This document shows, in pieces, positions 34,000 to 42,181 of a stretch of 64,000 nt of DNA (position 1 is its first letter; each line of letters starts with the position of its first letter). Source of the DNA: RYN-230 sp963834515 (GTDB lineage: Bacteria > Actinomycetota > Actinomycetes > Streptosporangiales > Streptosporangiaceae). The notes under the pieces are model-generated. The model ran no database searches and was not told the DNA's origin. It was given only the letters and a program-made list of their open reading frames with translations. The stretch covers positions 262,129 to 326,128 of the forward strand of contig CAWICB010000004.1 of the NCBI GenBank assembly GCA_963834515.1. The letters are read 5' to 3'. The position numbers and the translations under genes are program-made.

Positions 34000-34465
34000 C
34001 AACGAGTCTACCGGTCCCTCGCCCGCGCTACACCGCTCCAGCTAACCACCCTGCTCGCCCGGGATTCGTGATCAGCTAATCGGCGTTGCGTCAGCACAAC
34101 GCCGCTGACGTCACGGTCCGGGCCTGTACCTGGCGGAGTGCCGCGAAGCGCCTCGCCGGGCGGCAGTGGGCCACCTTTCACGTATCTGGCCCGCTAGGAC
34201 CGGGACGAAACGGACATCTACTGCACCGGATCCGTGAACAGTGGGATCAGACCGGCCCCGGCGGCCCCGCCGCCGGTGCTGGTGTGGCTTGTGCGCCTGG
34301 TGGGATCAATGGGATCCGCCATCGGGCGCCGCTCCCACCCCGGACGGCCACTCCCACCCCGGACAGCCACCCCCCCCCAGGACGCTACTCCCACCCCGGA
34401 CGGCCGCTCCCCCCCAGGACGCTACTCCCCACAAGACGGCCGCTCCCCAGGCCGGCGACCGGGAA
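34000..34465. repeat. intergenic region with short C-rich tandem repeats
   Basis: No gene. At about 34330-34450 there are imperfect repeats built from CTCCCACCCCGGACGGC and CCCCAGGACGCTACTC. They lie between tRNA-Thr and the hydrolase gene. They look like simple repeat expansion and not a regulatory array. Confidence 0.5.
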
Positions 34466-36034
34466 TCACCGGCAGAGCGTCCCGTTCCGGGGCACAGTGA
34501 GCGAGATCAGGTACCTGTTCACGATCGAGTTCACGCACGAGCTGCCCATCATGTACGCGGTGTGGCCGTTGCCGTCCCAGCCCAGCAGCACGCCCGACGC
34601 CAGGTCCCGGGACAGCGCCTGCGCCCACCGGTACGGCGTGGCCGGATCCCGCAGGTTGCCCACGACCAGGATGGGCGGCGCCCCCACGGCCAGCACCGAC
34701 TGGCCGCCGGCCGAGCGCAGCGAGGACAGCGCCGGGTACGACCGCACCGGCCAGTATGCGCACGGCAGGCTGCCCCACATGATCGCCTGCCCGAACAGCG
34801 GGGCGGCCCGCCCGGCCGCCGCCGCGGCCGCCCGCCACCGGGCCAGCGAAGCGGGCCACGGGCGGTCCACGCAGTCCACCGCCGTCTCCGCGTCGGCCAG
34901 GTTGCTGTACTGCCCCGCCGCATTCCGCTCGTACAGCACGTTAGCCAGCTCCACCAGCACGGTCCCATTCCCCTGGAACGCGGCCGTCAGGGCCGAACGC
35001 AGCGTCCCCCAGTACGCCTGGCTGTACAGCGCGGTGGCGATCCCGCTGAGCAGCATGGCCCCGTTGGCGGGCTGCGAATCAAGATCATTGACCAGCGGGT
35101 GGCGGGAAGCCCGGGCCACCAGGGCCTGGATCCGGGCCAGCCCGGCCGCCACGCCAGCCCGGCCCAGCGGGCACCCGGCCGCGGCCTCGCAGTTGGCGAT
35201 GAACGCCCGCAGTGCCACCTCGAACCCCTGCGCCTGCACACTGTTCATGCCGAGCCCGGTACTGGCCGGGTCTATCGCCCCGTCCAGCACCAGCGCACGG
35301 ATGTGCGTGGGGAACAGTTGTGCGTACCAGGTACCCAGGTAGGTCCCGTACGACTTGCCGAGATAGGTGAGCTTCGCCTCGCCCAGCGCCGCGCGCAGCA
35401 CGTCCATGTCCCGGGCCGCGTTCCGGGTCCCGACGTAGCGCAGCAGCGCGCCCGAGGACCGCTGGCAGCCCTGCGCGAACAGCCGGGATTCTGCCACGAT
35501 CGCACCGACCTGGGCCGACGACGCCGGCACGTCATCGGTGGCGAAGTACTTGTCCAGCTCCGGCCCGGTCAGGCAGTGCACGGCCGGCTCGCTGCCGCCC
35601 ACGCCGCGCGGGTCGAATCCCACGATGTCGAACCGCGCCCGCACCGCGGCCGCGATCTGCGAACGTGCCTGCAAGGCATAGGCCACCCCGGATCCCCCCG
35701 GGCCGCCGGGGTTGATCACCAGCGAACCTAGGCGTTCGGCCGGATGGGCCGCCGGCAGCTCGATGACCGGCAGCGAGAAACGGCGCCAAGCCGGCCGGGA
35801 GTAGTCGAAAGGAACCAGCAGCCGCGCGCACCGGAACACCTGGTCGCAGGTCACCCACCGGAGCTTCTGCGCGTAATAGCCGGCCAGTGTGACCGGCGGC
35901 GAGCCGGCCGGGTTCAGCGCGGCGCTGCGGCTGGCCGGGCGGGACGGGCGGGACGGGGGCGCGGCGGCGGTGCTGCTGCACCCGGCGGCCAGGGTCGCGC
36001 ACAGCACGGCGGGCAGAGCCCACCGCAGCTTCAC
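34466..36034 (-). CDS. alpha/beta-hydrolase lipoprotein, tripeptidyl-aminopeptidase family
   Basis: 522 aa. A lipoprotein signal ends at LAAGC (lipobox Cys about residue 19). The fold shows the oxyanion segment NPGGPGGSG, nucleophile elbow GKSYGT, Asp in DPATPY and His in GHTAY, then a TAP-like C-terminal domain with paired Cys. These secreted serine peptidases trim N-terminal peptides. The start overlaps the upstream RicT-like gene by four bases, a conserved actinobacterial arrangement. Confidence 0.92.
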   Translation of the reverse strand: MKLRWALPAVLCATLAAGCSSTAAAPPSRPSRPASRSAALNPAGSPPVTLAGYYAQKLRWVTCDQVFRCARLLVPFDYSRPAWRRFSLPVIELPAAHPAERLGSLVINPGGPGGSGVAYALQARSQIAAAVRARFDIVGFDPRGVGGSEPAVHCLTGPELDKYFATDDVPASSAQVGAIVAESRLFAQGCQRSSGALLRYVGTRNAARDMDVLRAALGEAKLTYLGKSYGTYLGTWYAQLFPTHIRALVLDGAIDPASTGLGMNSVQAQGFEVALRAFIANCEAAAGCPLGRAGVAAGLARIQALVARASRHPLVNDLDSQPANGAMLLSGIATALYSQAYWGTLRSALTAAFQGNGTVLVELANVLYERNAAGQYSNLADAETAVDCVDRPWPASLARWRAAAAAAGRAAPLFGQAIMWGSLPCAYWPVRSYPALSSLRSAGGQSVLAVGAPPILVVGNLRDPATPYRWAQALSRDLASGVLLGWDGNGHTAYMMGSSCVNSIVNRYLISLTVPRNGTLCR

Positions 36035-36867
36035 CCGCCAGCCTGCTCCCCGTACTTCGCCTCATATGCCTGCCGGGACCCGCACACGCTGGCTTTGGGG
36101 CAGGCGCACTTCCGGCCATCCCTGGTCAGCTTGACCACGACCTTGTCTCCCGGAACGCTGTGCCCGGTCACCACGCCGGGCCCGTCGGGGGTATCCACCT
36201 GCTCGCCGATGGCCGGGGCCTCCTTGCGGAAGTCCTGGTAGAGCGGGTGCTCGTACTTCAGGCAGCACATCAGCCGGCCGCACGCGCCCGCGATCCGCAG
36301 CGGGTTGACCGGCAGGTCCTGGTCCTTGGCCATCCGTACCGACACCGGCTCGAAGTCCTTGAGGAACGTGGCGCAGCACAGATCACGCCCGCACGGCCCG
36401 ATGCCGCCCTGCAGCCGGGCCTCGTCCCGCGGCCCGATCTGGCGCAGCTCGACCCGGCCATGCAGCCGGGCGGCCAGGTCACGGACCAGCGCGCGGAAGT
36501 CGACCCGGCCGGGCGCGCTGAAGTAGACCGTGAACACGCTGGGCGAATCCACGTAGTCCACGCCGATGACCTTCATCGGCAGGCCGTGCTCGCGGACGAG
36601 ACGGCGCGCTGCCACCCGGGCCTCGGCCCGCCGGGACCGGTTCAGCTCGTCCCGGCCGAGCTGTTCCTCGGTGGCCAGCCCGGCACACACCGGCAGCCCG
36701 CCCACCTCGTCATCGACCCACTGCGGGGCCCAGATGCACTCGGCCACCTCGGGGCCGGCGTCCGTGGGCACGAGCACCTTGTCCCCGACCGCGGGCGTGT
36801 GCGGGCCGGGGTCCAGGTAGTAGAGCCGCCCGTAGCGCTCGAAGCTGACGGCCATCATCATGCCCAT
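36031..36867 (-). CDS. PSP1-domain (RicT/YaaT-like) protein
   Basis: 278 aa. It contains FTVYFSAPGRVDFRALVRDL, QIGPRDEARLQGGIGPCGRD, then CCATFLKDFEPVSVRMAKDQ and CGRLMCCLKYEH. This is the Cys-rich PSP1 signature; in Bacillus RicT the Cys residues hold iron-sulfur clusters and the complex influences RNase Y. The role in actinobacteria is not settled. It is co-transcribed with the hydrolase. Several ATG codons at the 5' end leave the start uncertain by a few residues. Confidence 0.9.
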   Translation of the reverse strand: MGMMMAVSFERYGRLYYLDPGPHTPAVGDKVLVPTDAGPEVAECIWAPQWVDDEVGGLPVCAGLATEEQLGRDELNRSRRAEARVAARRLVREHGLPMKVIGVDYVDSPSVFTVYFSAPGRVDFRALVRDLAARLHGRVELRQIGPRDEARLQGGIGPCGRDLCCATFLKDFEPVSVRMAKDQDLPVNPLRIAGACGRLMCCLKYEHPLYQDFRKEAPAIGEQVDTPDGPGVVTGHSVPGDKVVVKLTRDGRKCACPKASVCGSRQAYEAKYGEQAGG

Positions 36868-36989
36868 CGCCCCAGGTTACGGTGGGATCACAGCGAATGC
36901 TCCGTTACCCCAGCCAATACCTACGCATAACGCCCGCGCGTGCCCCATGACCTGCACGGCTGCGCGGCCCGAGCGGGCAACCTCGAAGT

Positions 36990-38294
36990 TCACCACACCT
37001 CATCAGCGTCCCGGCCGGCGGCCGGCGGCAGCGGCACCAGCCGCCCGCCGTGGATCCAGCCGCTGGCCCCGGCGCTGCAGTTGTCCCGCACGCACAACCC
37101 GATGTTGAGCAGGAAGTGCTGGCCCGAGGCGTCCTGGCCGAGGGCCAGGAAAGCAGGGACGGTACTGGCTCCCGCGGTACCATCCAGGCGGCGCTGGTAG
37201 ACCACACTCAGCGGTTGCCCGGTGGCGGCCGAGAAGGTCGTCACGGTCAGATCCCGGGGGACCGTACTGCCTAGCCCGGGGTTACCGGCGACCCGGCCGT
37301 GCAGCACGACGGCGGTAATGGTCGCGCCATCCGGGCTGATCAGCGCCTGCGCCAGATAGGGGAACCGGGCTGACTCCCGGAGCAGCAGGCGCCCGCTGCC
37401 CAGCCCGCCACCGGTCGCCGGATTGAGCGCCCGGACCTCGGCTGTCCGCAGCGGTCCCAGGCAGGTCTCGTGGAGCAGCACCGACCGGCACGCCTGTCCG
37501 AGGTAGACCAGCTGGCGGTTGTCGCTGGTCCAGGACAGGCTGTCCACCGTGAACAAATGGGGGCTGCTGTCTCCCGTGTACCGCCAGACGGTCCTGGCCC
37601 CCGTGGCGAGGCTGATGGCCAGGATGTAATCCGGGTGGGGCCGCGCGCAGACCGCCTGGCGGCCAGCGCACGTCTGCACTCGCGGGGTGAAGCTCATCGC
37701 CACGGCGATCCGCGACCCGTCTGGCGAGACAGACAGGGCGTCAGCCGCCCAATCGCGGTTCGCCAGTGCGCCGCCCGGAACGGCCGAGAACGCGGCCACC
37801 CGGCCCGCTGCCGTCAGCCGGAACTTGTAGAGCCGCTCACCCTGGTTTCCCCCGGGCGGGAAGGCGACTGCGAAGAACGTGCCGTTGTCATCCGCGGTAG
37901 TGAGGTTATAGCCCGTAGCGTTGCCCGGGGGGACGGGGACGGTGCTGGTCACCCGGCCGGTGGCGGTGGACCGCACCACCGGGCGGCCGCTGAGGCCAGT
38001 CTCTACGTAGTAGCGGGGGACGCCGGGGGGCAGCCCGGCCGCGGGTCCTGCGGACGGCCCGGAGAGGCGGCTGGCCAGCACGGCCAGCCCGATCACCAGG
38101 GCGACGCCCAGGGCGGCGGCGACTGGCGCCAGCCAGCCCGGCCAGCCCGCCCGGCGGGGCTGATCTGGCCGGCCCAGCCGGCGCTGGCCCCGCTCGCGGC
38201 GTTCGGGAGCGACGAGCGGGCGGAGCGATTCTTCCGGCACCGCGCGGGCCGCGGCCGCGAGCGCGTCGGCCAGCCTCTGCTCTGTCCTGGTCAC
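36990..38294 (-). CDS. membrane-anchored beta-propeller-like protein, sigma-factor partner
   Basis: 434 aa, GTG 38294. A short cytoplasmic part of about 50 aa is followed by one membrane helix (VAAALGVALVIGLAVLASRL) and a large extracytoplasmic domain with WD/TolB-like blade motifs (LSVSPDGSRIAVAMS, LSWTSDNRQLVYLG, ALISPDGATITAVVL). It overlaps the SigE-type sigma gene by GTGA. In actinobacteria such pairs are common; the protein may sense the outside and regulate the sigma factor, but it lacks a clear zinc anti-sigma motif. Confidence 0.8.
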   Translation of the reverse strand: MTRTEQRLADALAAAARAVPEESLRPLVAPERRERGQRRLGRPDQPRRAGWPGWLAPVAAALGVALVIGLAVLASRLSGPSAGPAAGLPPGVPRYYVETGLSGRPVVRSTATGRVTSTVPVPPGNATGYNLTTADDNGTFFAVAFPPGGNQGERLYKFRLTAAGRVAAFSAVPGGALANRDWAADALSVSPDGSRIAVAMSFTPRVQTCAGRQAVCARPHPDYILAISLATGARTVWRYTGDSSPHLFTVDSLSWTSDNRQLVYLGQACRSVLLHETCLGPLRTAEVRALNPATGGGLGSGRLLLRESARFPYLAQALISPDGATITAVVLHGRVAGNPGLGSTVPRDLTVTTFSAATGQPLSVVYQRRLDGTAGASTVPAFLALGQDASGQHFLLNIGLCVRDNCSAGASGWIHGGRLVPLPPAAGRDADEVW

Positions 38295-38879
38295 GATGAC
38301 TCCCCGAGGTCGCGGGCCAGCGCGGCGAGCCCGCGCGCGGCGGTGGACTTGACCGTGCCTGGCCTGATCCCCAGCACCTGGGCGATCTCGGCTTCGGGCA
38401 GGCCCAGCCAGTACCGGAGCACCAGCACCTCACGGCGCCGGCGAGGCAGCCAGGCCCAGCGCGGCCAGCACCTGCCGGCGGTCTTCGGCCAGGATGACCT
38501 CGTGTTCCGCCGACTGCTGGGTGGCGTTCCGGCCGGGGAACTCGCCCGCGCGCCCGGCCCGGCGCGCGAGCGCCCTCCGGCGCAGTGTGCTGCGGCACCG
38601 GTTGAGCACGGCGGCGCGGACGTACGTGACGGCCCCGTCCCCGGCGGGCAGCAGATCCCGGACGCACAGCCGGGCGAACACGTCCTGCACGGCGTCCTCA
38701 GCCGACGGCCGGTCGCCCAGCAGCAGGATAGCCAGCCGGACCAGTTCGGCGTGGTGCGCCCGGAACACGGCGGTTACGCCGGGCGCCCCGGCCGGATCTC
38801 GCGCCGCGGCGGCTGCGGACCAGCTGGGATCCTGGCCGCGATCCGGAGCCCGCCCGGCCCCGGAGAGTGGGTAGCTCAT
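38291..38879 (-). pseudogene. SigE-family ECF RNA polymerase sigma factor, frameshifted
   Basis: From ATG 38879 the frame encodes sigma-70 region 2 (VTAVFRAHHAELVRLAILLL, DAVQDVFARL) to about 38445, then hits an early stop. Region 4 continues one frame over as RREVLVLRYWLGLPEAEIAQ, then VLGIRPGTVKSTAARGLAAL, ending at TGA 38293-38291. A one-base gain (or two-base loss) near 38440-38450 separates them. Either a sequencing slip or a real loss of function. The partner gene downstream is intact. Confidence 0.85.
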
Positions 38880-39032
38880 ATCTCTTGCACGCCCGGCCAC
38901 CGCATTGGTTGCTCGCCGTCGCCCACCATCTTGCCCGCGGGCCGCCGGAATGGCTAACCCTACATATGTCGGTTAGCCATTCGCCGGTCGCAGGGGAACG
39001 GCCAGCTCGGCGCGGTGCCGTGAGGTGGTGCG

Positions 39033-39539
39033 TCAGGCGATGGGCGAGCCGGCCGGGAGCACGGCCGCGAGCACCCGGCGGTGCGTCGGCACCGCCTCGG
39101 CGTGCCGCTGCTGGCCGGCCGCGGTGAGCGTGACGTAGATGCCGCGCCGGTCCTCACCGCACAGGCACCGCTCGACCAGGCCGTGCTTCTCCAGCCGGTC
39201 GATCAGCCGGGACAGCGCGCTCTGGCTCAGATGCACGGCACCGGCCAGTTCCTGGGCCCGGAAGTTACGCTCCGGGCGTTCGGCCAGCCGGTCCAGCACC
39301 TCGAACTCGCTCACCCCGAGCCCGTGCTGCTGGCCCAGCTCGTGCTCGAGGGCGGCCCACGCCGCCGCGTGCCTGGCGGCCAGCGACCGCCAGGCGATCA
39401 CTACCGGCTCACCGGACGGCCCGGTCGGCCCGGACACGGTGCTGCCCGTGGCGCTGGCTGGCTCCTCGGCGCACACCGGCACGGCCGCCAGGGCGCCGGC
39501 CGCGTCGCGCCGGTCCAGGCCGGGCTCGGTCCCGCTCAC
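39033..39539 (-). CDS. MarR-family transcriptional regulator
   Basis: 168 aa. The winged helix reads FEVLDRLAERPERNFRAQEL, HLSQSALSRLIDRLEKHGLV and EDRRGIYVTLTAAG. It has an extra N-terminal segment of about 45 aa. Its own promoter region has a symmetric site at 39567-39597. MarR proteins usually repress neighbouring or divergent genes in response to phenolic or drug ligands; the target here is unclear. Confidence 0.9.
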   Translation of the reverse strand: MSGTEPGLDRRDAAGALAAVPVCAEEPASATGSTVSGPTGPSGEPVVIAWRSLAARHAAAWAALEHELGQQHGLGVSEFEVLDRLAERPERNFRAQELAGAVHLSQSALSRLIDRLEKHGLVERCLCGEDRRGIYVTLTAAGQQRHAEAVPTHRRVLAAVLPAGSPIA

Positions 39540-39566
39540 GGGCGCAGCTTAGCGCGTCACTCAGTT

Positions 39567-39597
39567 AGATGCAACTACATTAATTGCACTTGCATCT
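39567..39597. promoter_or_regulatory. candidate MarR operator AGATGCAA...TTGCATCT
   Basis: A perfect 8-bp inverted repeat with a 15-base spacer in the AT-rich promoter of the MarR gene. Additional GCAT-rich copies follow (TGCATCTGCATGCAT). Autoregulation is inferred. Confidence 0.5.
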
Positions 39598-39717
39598 AGT
39601 GCATCTGCATGCATAATCTCTACGTCCATGGAGTCATCAAGCCGCACTGAGGCTTCCCGCCTCCCGTCCGTCCAGCTAGCGGCAGCACCGGCCCACGCTG
39701 CCGCGGCCCAGCACTGG

Positions 39718-39789
39718 CGGCCCGGTACCCGTCCCCGGCCCGGTACCCGTCTCCGACCCGGTACCCGTCCCCGACCCGGTACCGGTCCC
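39718..39789. repeat. four tandem 18-bp repeats
   Basis: Four head-to-tail copies of CGRCCCGGTACCCGTCCC with few changes. They lie in the MarR to AbiEi-like intergenic region and show no spacers, so they are not CRISPR. Confidence 0.75.
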
Positions 39790-39830
39790 GGTGGAAGACT
39801 GCGCCGACGCCTGATCCGCCGTATCCCATC

Positions 39831-39876
39831 AGCGCGGTGCATTTGTGGTCACGCGTGACCACAAATGCACCGCGCT
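39831..39876. repeat. 46-bp perfect palindrome, copy 1
   Basis: The arms of 23 bases are exactly complementary and meet at ACGCGT; each arm begins AGCGCGGTGCATTTGTGG. An identical palindrome is at 40891-40936. Read in opposite orientation the flanks also match (ATC before, AACGG after). The two copies bracket the AbiEi/DUF559-type gene. Confidence 0.95.
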
Positions 39877-39924
39877 AACGGTTCGAAGGGGCGATGTGTC
39901 GGACGCTGGCTGCACGCTTGACCC

Positions 39925-40878
39925 ATGCCGCGAGAACTGCCGGACGACTGCCTCGACCTGATGTACGACCAATCCGGCGTGATCAGCCGAACGCAGGCCC
40001 TGAGTTCCGGAGTGAGCCCAGCCACGGTGCGGGCACGAGTGCGCGCCGGGCACTGGCAGCGGCTCCAGCGGGGCGTCTACGCCACGTTCACCGGAGAACC
40101 GGGCCGGGAGGCCCAGCTCTGGGGTGCGCTACGCAGAGCCGGGCCCGATGCCGTGCTCAGTCACTACACCGCCGCCGAACAGTGGCGGCTCACCACTCCG
40201 CACACGGCCGCCATCCACGTCACGGTGCCCAGGCAGCAGCATGTGCGCGCGATCCGGGGCGTCGTGGTGCACCGGTCCAGCCGGGTGGCAGAAGCACTGC
40301 ATTTCGGCTCGTTACCGCCGCGCACCCGGATCGACGAGACCACGCTCGACCTCACCCAGGTCAGCAGAACGCTCGACGACGCGCTGGCCTGGCTGGCCCA
40401 GGCCTGCGGGGCCCGGCTCACCACGGCGGCCCTGCTGCGCGCGGCCATGGCCCGCCGGGCCCGGGTGCGCTGGCGGCCAGAGCTGGCCGTCGCACTGGAT
40501 GACATCGGCGACGGAGCCCACTCCATCCTGGAGCTGCGCTACATCCGGCAGGTGGAGCGGCCGCATCGGCTGCCGCACGCCGAGCGCCAGGCACGGGCGA
40601 TCGGCGGGGGGCGGACCAGGTACCGCGATGCCCTGTACGCGGACTTCGGCGTGGTGGTGGAGGCCGATGGCCGTGTCGCGCACCCGCTCGAAGAACGCTG
40701 GCAGGACCACCACCGGGACAACGCCGCCGCGGTCAACGGCCTGGTCACGCTGCGGTACAGCTGGATCGACGTGTCTCAGCGCCCGTGCGTGGTCGCCGCC
40801 GAGGTCGCCGCGGCCCTGCAGCGGCGCGGCTGGCGCGGGGTGCCGCACCCCTGCTGCCCCACGTGTCCCATCCGTTGA
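39925..40878 (+). CDS. AbiEi-type antitoxin domain protein with DUF559 nuclease-like domain
   Basis: 317 aa, ATG. The N-terminal winged helix (QSGVISRTQALSSGVSPATV, RARVRAGHWQRLQRGVY) is the AbiEi antitoxin type. The C-terminal part (RYRDALYADFGVVVEADGRV) has the DUF559/Vsr-like nuclease fold, with Asp and Glu in the expected positions. Such fusions are common in actinobacteria, usually without an adjacent AbiEii toxin, and none is seen here. It is bracketed by identical palindromes and so may move or be protected as a unit. Confidence 0.85.
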   Translation: MPRELPDDCLDLMYDQSGVISRTQALSSGVSPATVRARVRAGHWQRLQRGVYATFTGEPGREAQLWGALRRAGPDAVLSHYTAAEQWRLTTPHTAAIHVTVPRQQHVRAIRGVVVHRSSRVAEALHFGSLPPRTRIDETTLDLTQVSRTLDDALAWLAQACGARLTTAALLRAAMARRARVRWRPELAVALDDIGDGAHSILELRYIRQVERPHRLPHAERQARAIGGGRTRYRDALYADFGVVVEADGRVAHPLEERWQDHHRDNAAAVNGLVTLRYSWIDVSQRPCVVAAEVAAALQRRGWRGVPHPCCPTCPIR

Positions 40879-40890
40879 TGCCCATCCGTT

Positions 40891-40936
40891 AGCGCGGTGC
40901 ATTTGTGGTCACGCGTGACCACAAATGCACCGCGCT
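40891..40936. repeat. 46-bp perfect palindrome, copy 2
   Basis: Identical to 39831-39876, 12 bases after the stop of the AbiEi/DUF559-type gene. The transcript would fold into a 20-bp-plus hairpin without a T-run. Confidence 0.95.
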
Positions 40937-40940
40937 GATC

Positions 40941-40997
40941 GGGGCGTCCGGGGTCAGCCGGGGCGTCCGGGGTCAGCCGGGGCGTCCTGGGTCAGCC
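40941..40997. repeat. three tandem 19-bp repeats at the holB 3' end
   Basis: GGGGCGTCCGGGGTCAGCC occurs twice exactly and a third time with one change. The third copy overlaps the last codon and stop of holB. Confidence 0.85.
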
Positions 40998-42176
40998 GGC
41001 CAGCAGGGCCAGCGCCATCTCCTCGACGGCCAGCAGGGGGGCCACGTTGAGCTCGAGCCGTTCCCGGCAGGTCATGATGGCCTCGATCCGGCGCACGGTG
41101 GATTCCGGGCGGCCCGCGGCGGCCAGCTGGCGCAGCTCGTCTTCGTAGCCCGCGCTGGCCAGGTCCAGGTCGGCGTCGGCGCCCAGCTGCACGACCAGGA
41201 CGTCGCGGTAGAACGCGGCCAGGTCGAGCAGCGCGCGGTCCAGCGCGTCCCGCTTCAGCCGGGTGGCCCGGGACTTCTGCCGGGCCTCCAGATCGGACAG
41301 CGCGCCGGCCGCGCCGCGGACCGCCTTGGCCACGCCCTTGCCGGTGGACCCTTCGCCGAACGCCTTGCGCAGCGCTGCGCGCTCCGGCTCGTTCAGCTCC
41401 TCGGTGACCGCGGCCGCTTCCTGCTCGGCCGCCTTGACCAGGCCGGCCGCCGCGGTCAGCGCGGCGCCCAGGCTGACCACCCGGGCCGGCACGCGGAGCA
41501 CGTCGGCCCGCCGCTGCGCGGCGTCCGGGTCGGTGGCCAGCCGCCGGGCCCGGCCCACGTGGCCCTGCGCGGCCCGGGCCGCGGCCAGCGCCCGCGCGGG
41601 GTCCACGCCGTCCCGGCGGGTCAGCACTTCGGCCACGGCCGCGGCCGGCGGGGTGCGCAGCGTGACCAGGCGGCACCGGGACCGGATCGTGGTGACGAGT
41701 TCTTCCGCAGACGGCGCGCAGAGCAGCCAGACCGTCCGCGGTGACGGCTCCTCGATCGCCTTGAGCAGCGCGTTGGCGGCCTGCTCGGTGGCCCGGTCGG
41801 CGCCGGTGAACAGCACCACCTGCCAGCGCCCGCCGGACGGCGCCCCGGCCGCGCGGAGGACCAGGTCCCGGGTCTGCTTCACCCCGTAGGACAGGCCGTC
41901 CGGCTTGACCAGCATCAGGTCGGGATGGGTGCCGGCCCGCACCTGGTGGCAGCTCGGGCAGTGCCCGCAGCCCTGGTCCGGGCAGAGCAGCGCGGCGGCG
42001 AAGGCCTGCGCGGCCACCGACCGGCCGGACCCGGGCGGCCCGGTGAACAGCCAGGCGTGCGTCATGCCCAGCGCACTCTCGCCGCGGAGCAGCGCGGCGC
42101 CCGCGGCCGCGGCGCGGGTCAGCTGGTTGACCACCCGCTCCTGGCCGACCAGGTCATCGAAGACCGGTGCGGGCAT
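40992..42176 (-). CDS. holB: DNA polymerase III subunit delta'
   Basis: 394 aa from ATG 42176 (MPAPVFDDLVGQERVVNQLT). The AAA+ clamp-loader fold has a degenerate P-loop GPPGSGRS, where Lys is replaced as usual in delta', and a zinc module CPDQGCGHCPSCH. Sensor motifs follow (NALLKAIEEP, TIRSRCRL as SRC). It loads the sliding clamp together with DnaX and delta. The open frame continues upstream far into tmk as a shadow. It starts 5 bases after tmk. Confidence 0.95.
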   Translation of the reverse strand: MPAPVFDDLVGQERVVNQLTRAAAAGAALLRGESALGMTHAWLFTGPPGSGRSVAAQAFAAALLCPDQGCGHCPSCHQVRAGTHPDLMLVKPDGLSYGVKQTRDLVLRAAGAPSGGRWQVVLFTGADRATEQAANALLKAIEEPSPRTVWLLCAPSAEELVTTIRSRCRLVTLRTPPAAAVAEVLTRRDGVDPARALAAARAAQGHVGRARRLATDPDAAQRRADVLRVPARVVSLGAALTAAAGLVKAAEQEAAAVTEELNEPERAALRKAFGEGSTGKGVAKAVRGAAGALSDLEARQKSRATRLKRDALDRALLDLAAFYRDVLVVQLGADADLDLASAGYEDELRQLAAAGRPESTVRRIEAIMTCRERLELNVAPLLAVEEMALALLAG

Positions 42177-42181
42177 CGGGG

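Noticed and set aside
34241..35731. 496-codon plus-strand open frame
   Set aside because: Shadow of the alpha/beta-hydrolase gene and of upstream C-rich repeats.
36905..37207. 100-codon minus-strand open frame between RicT-like and propeller genes
   Set aside because: It overlaps the 3' part of the propeller gene in another frame and has no motif.
39718..39789. Possible CRISPR array
   Set aside because: Four 18-bp units follow each other without spacers, and there are no cas genes.
39628..39858. 76-codon plus-strand open frame across the 18-bp repeats
   Set aside because: It translates the tandem repeat and palindrome, has no ribosome site and no family features.
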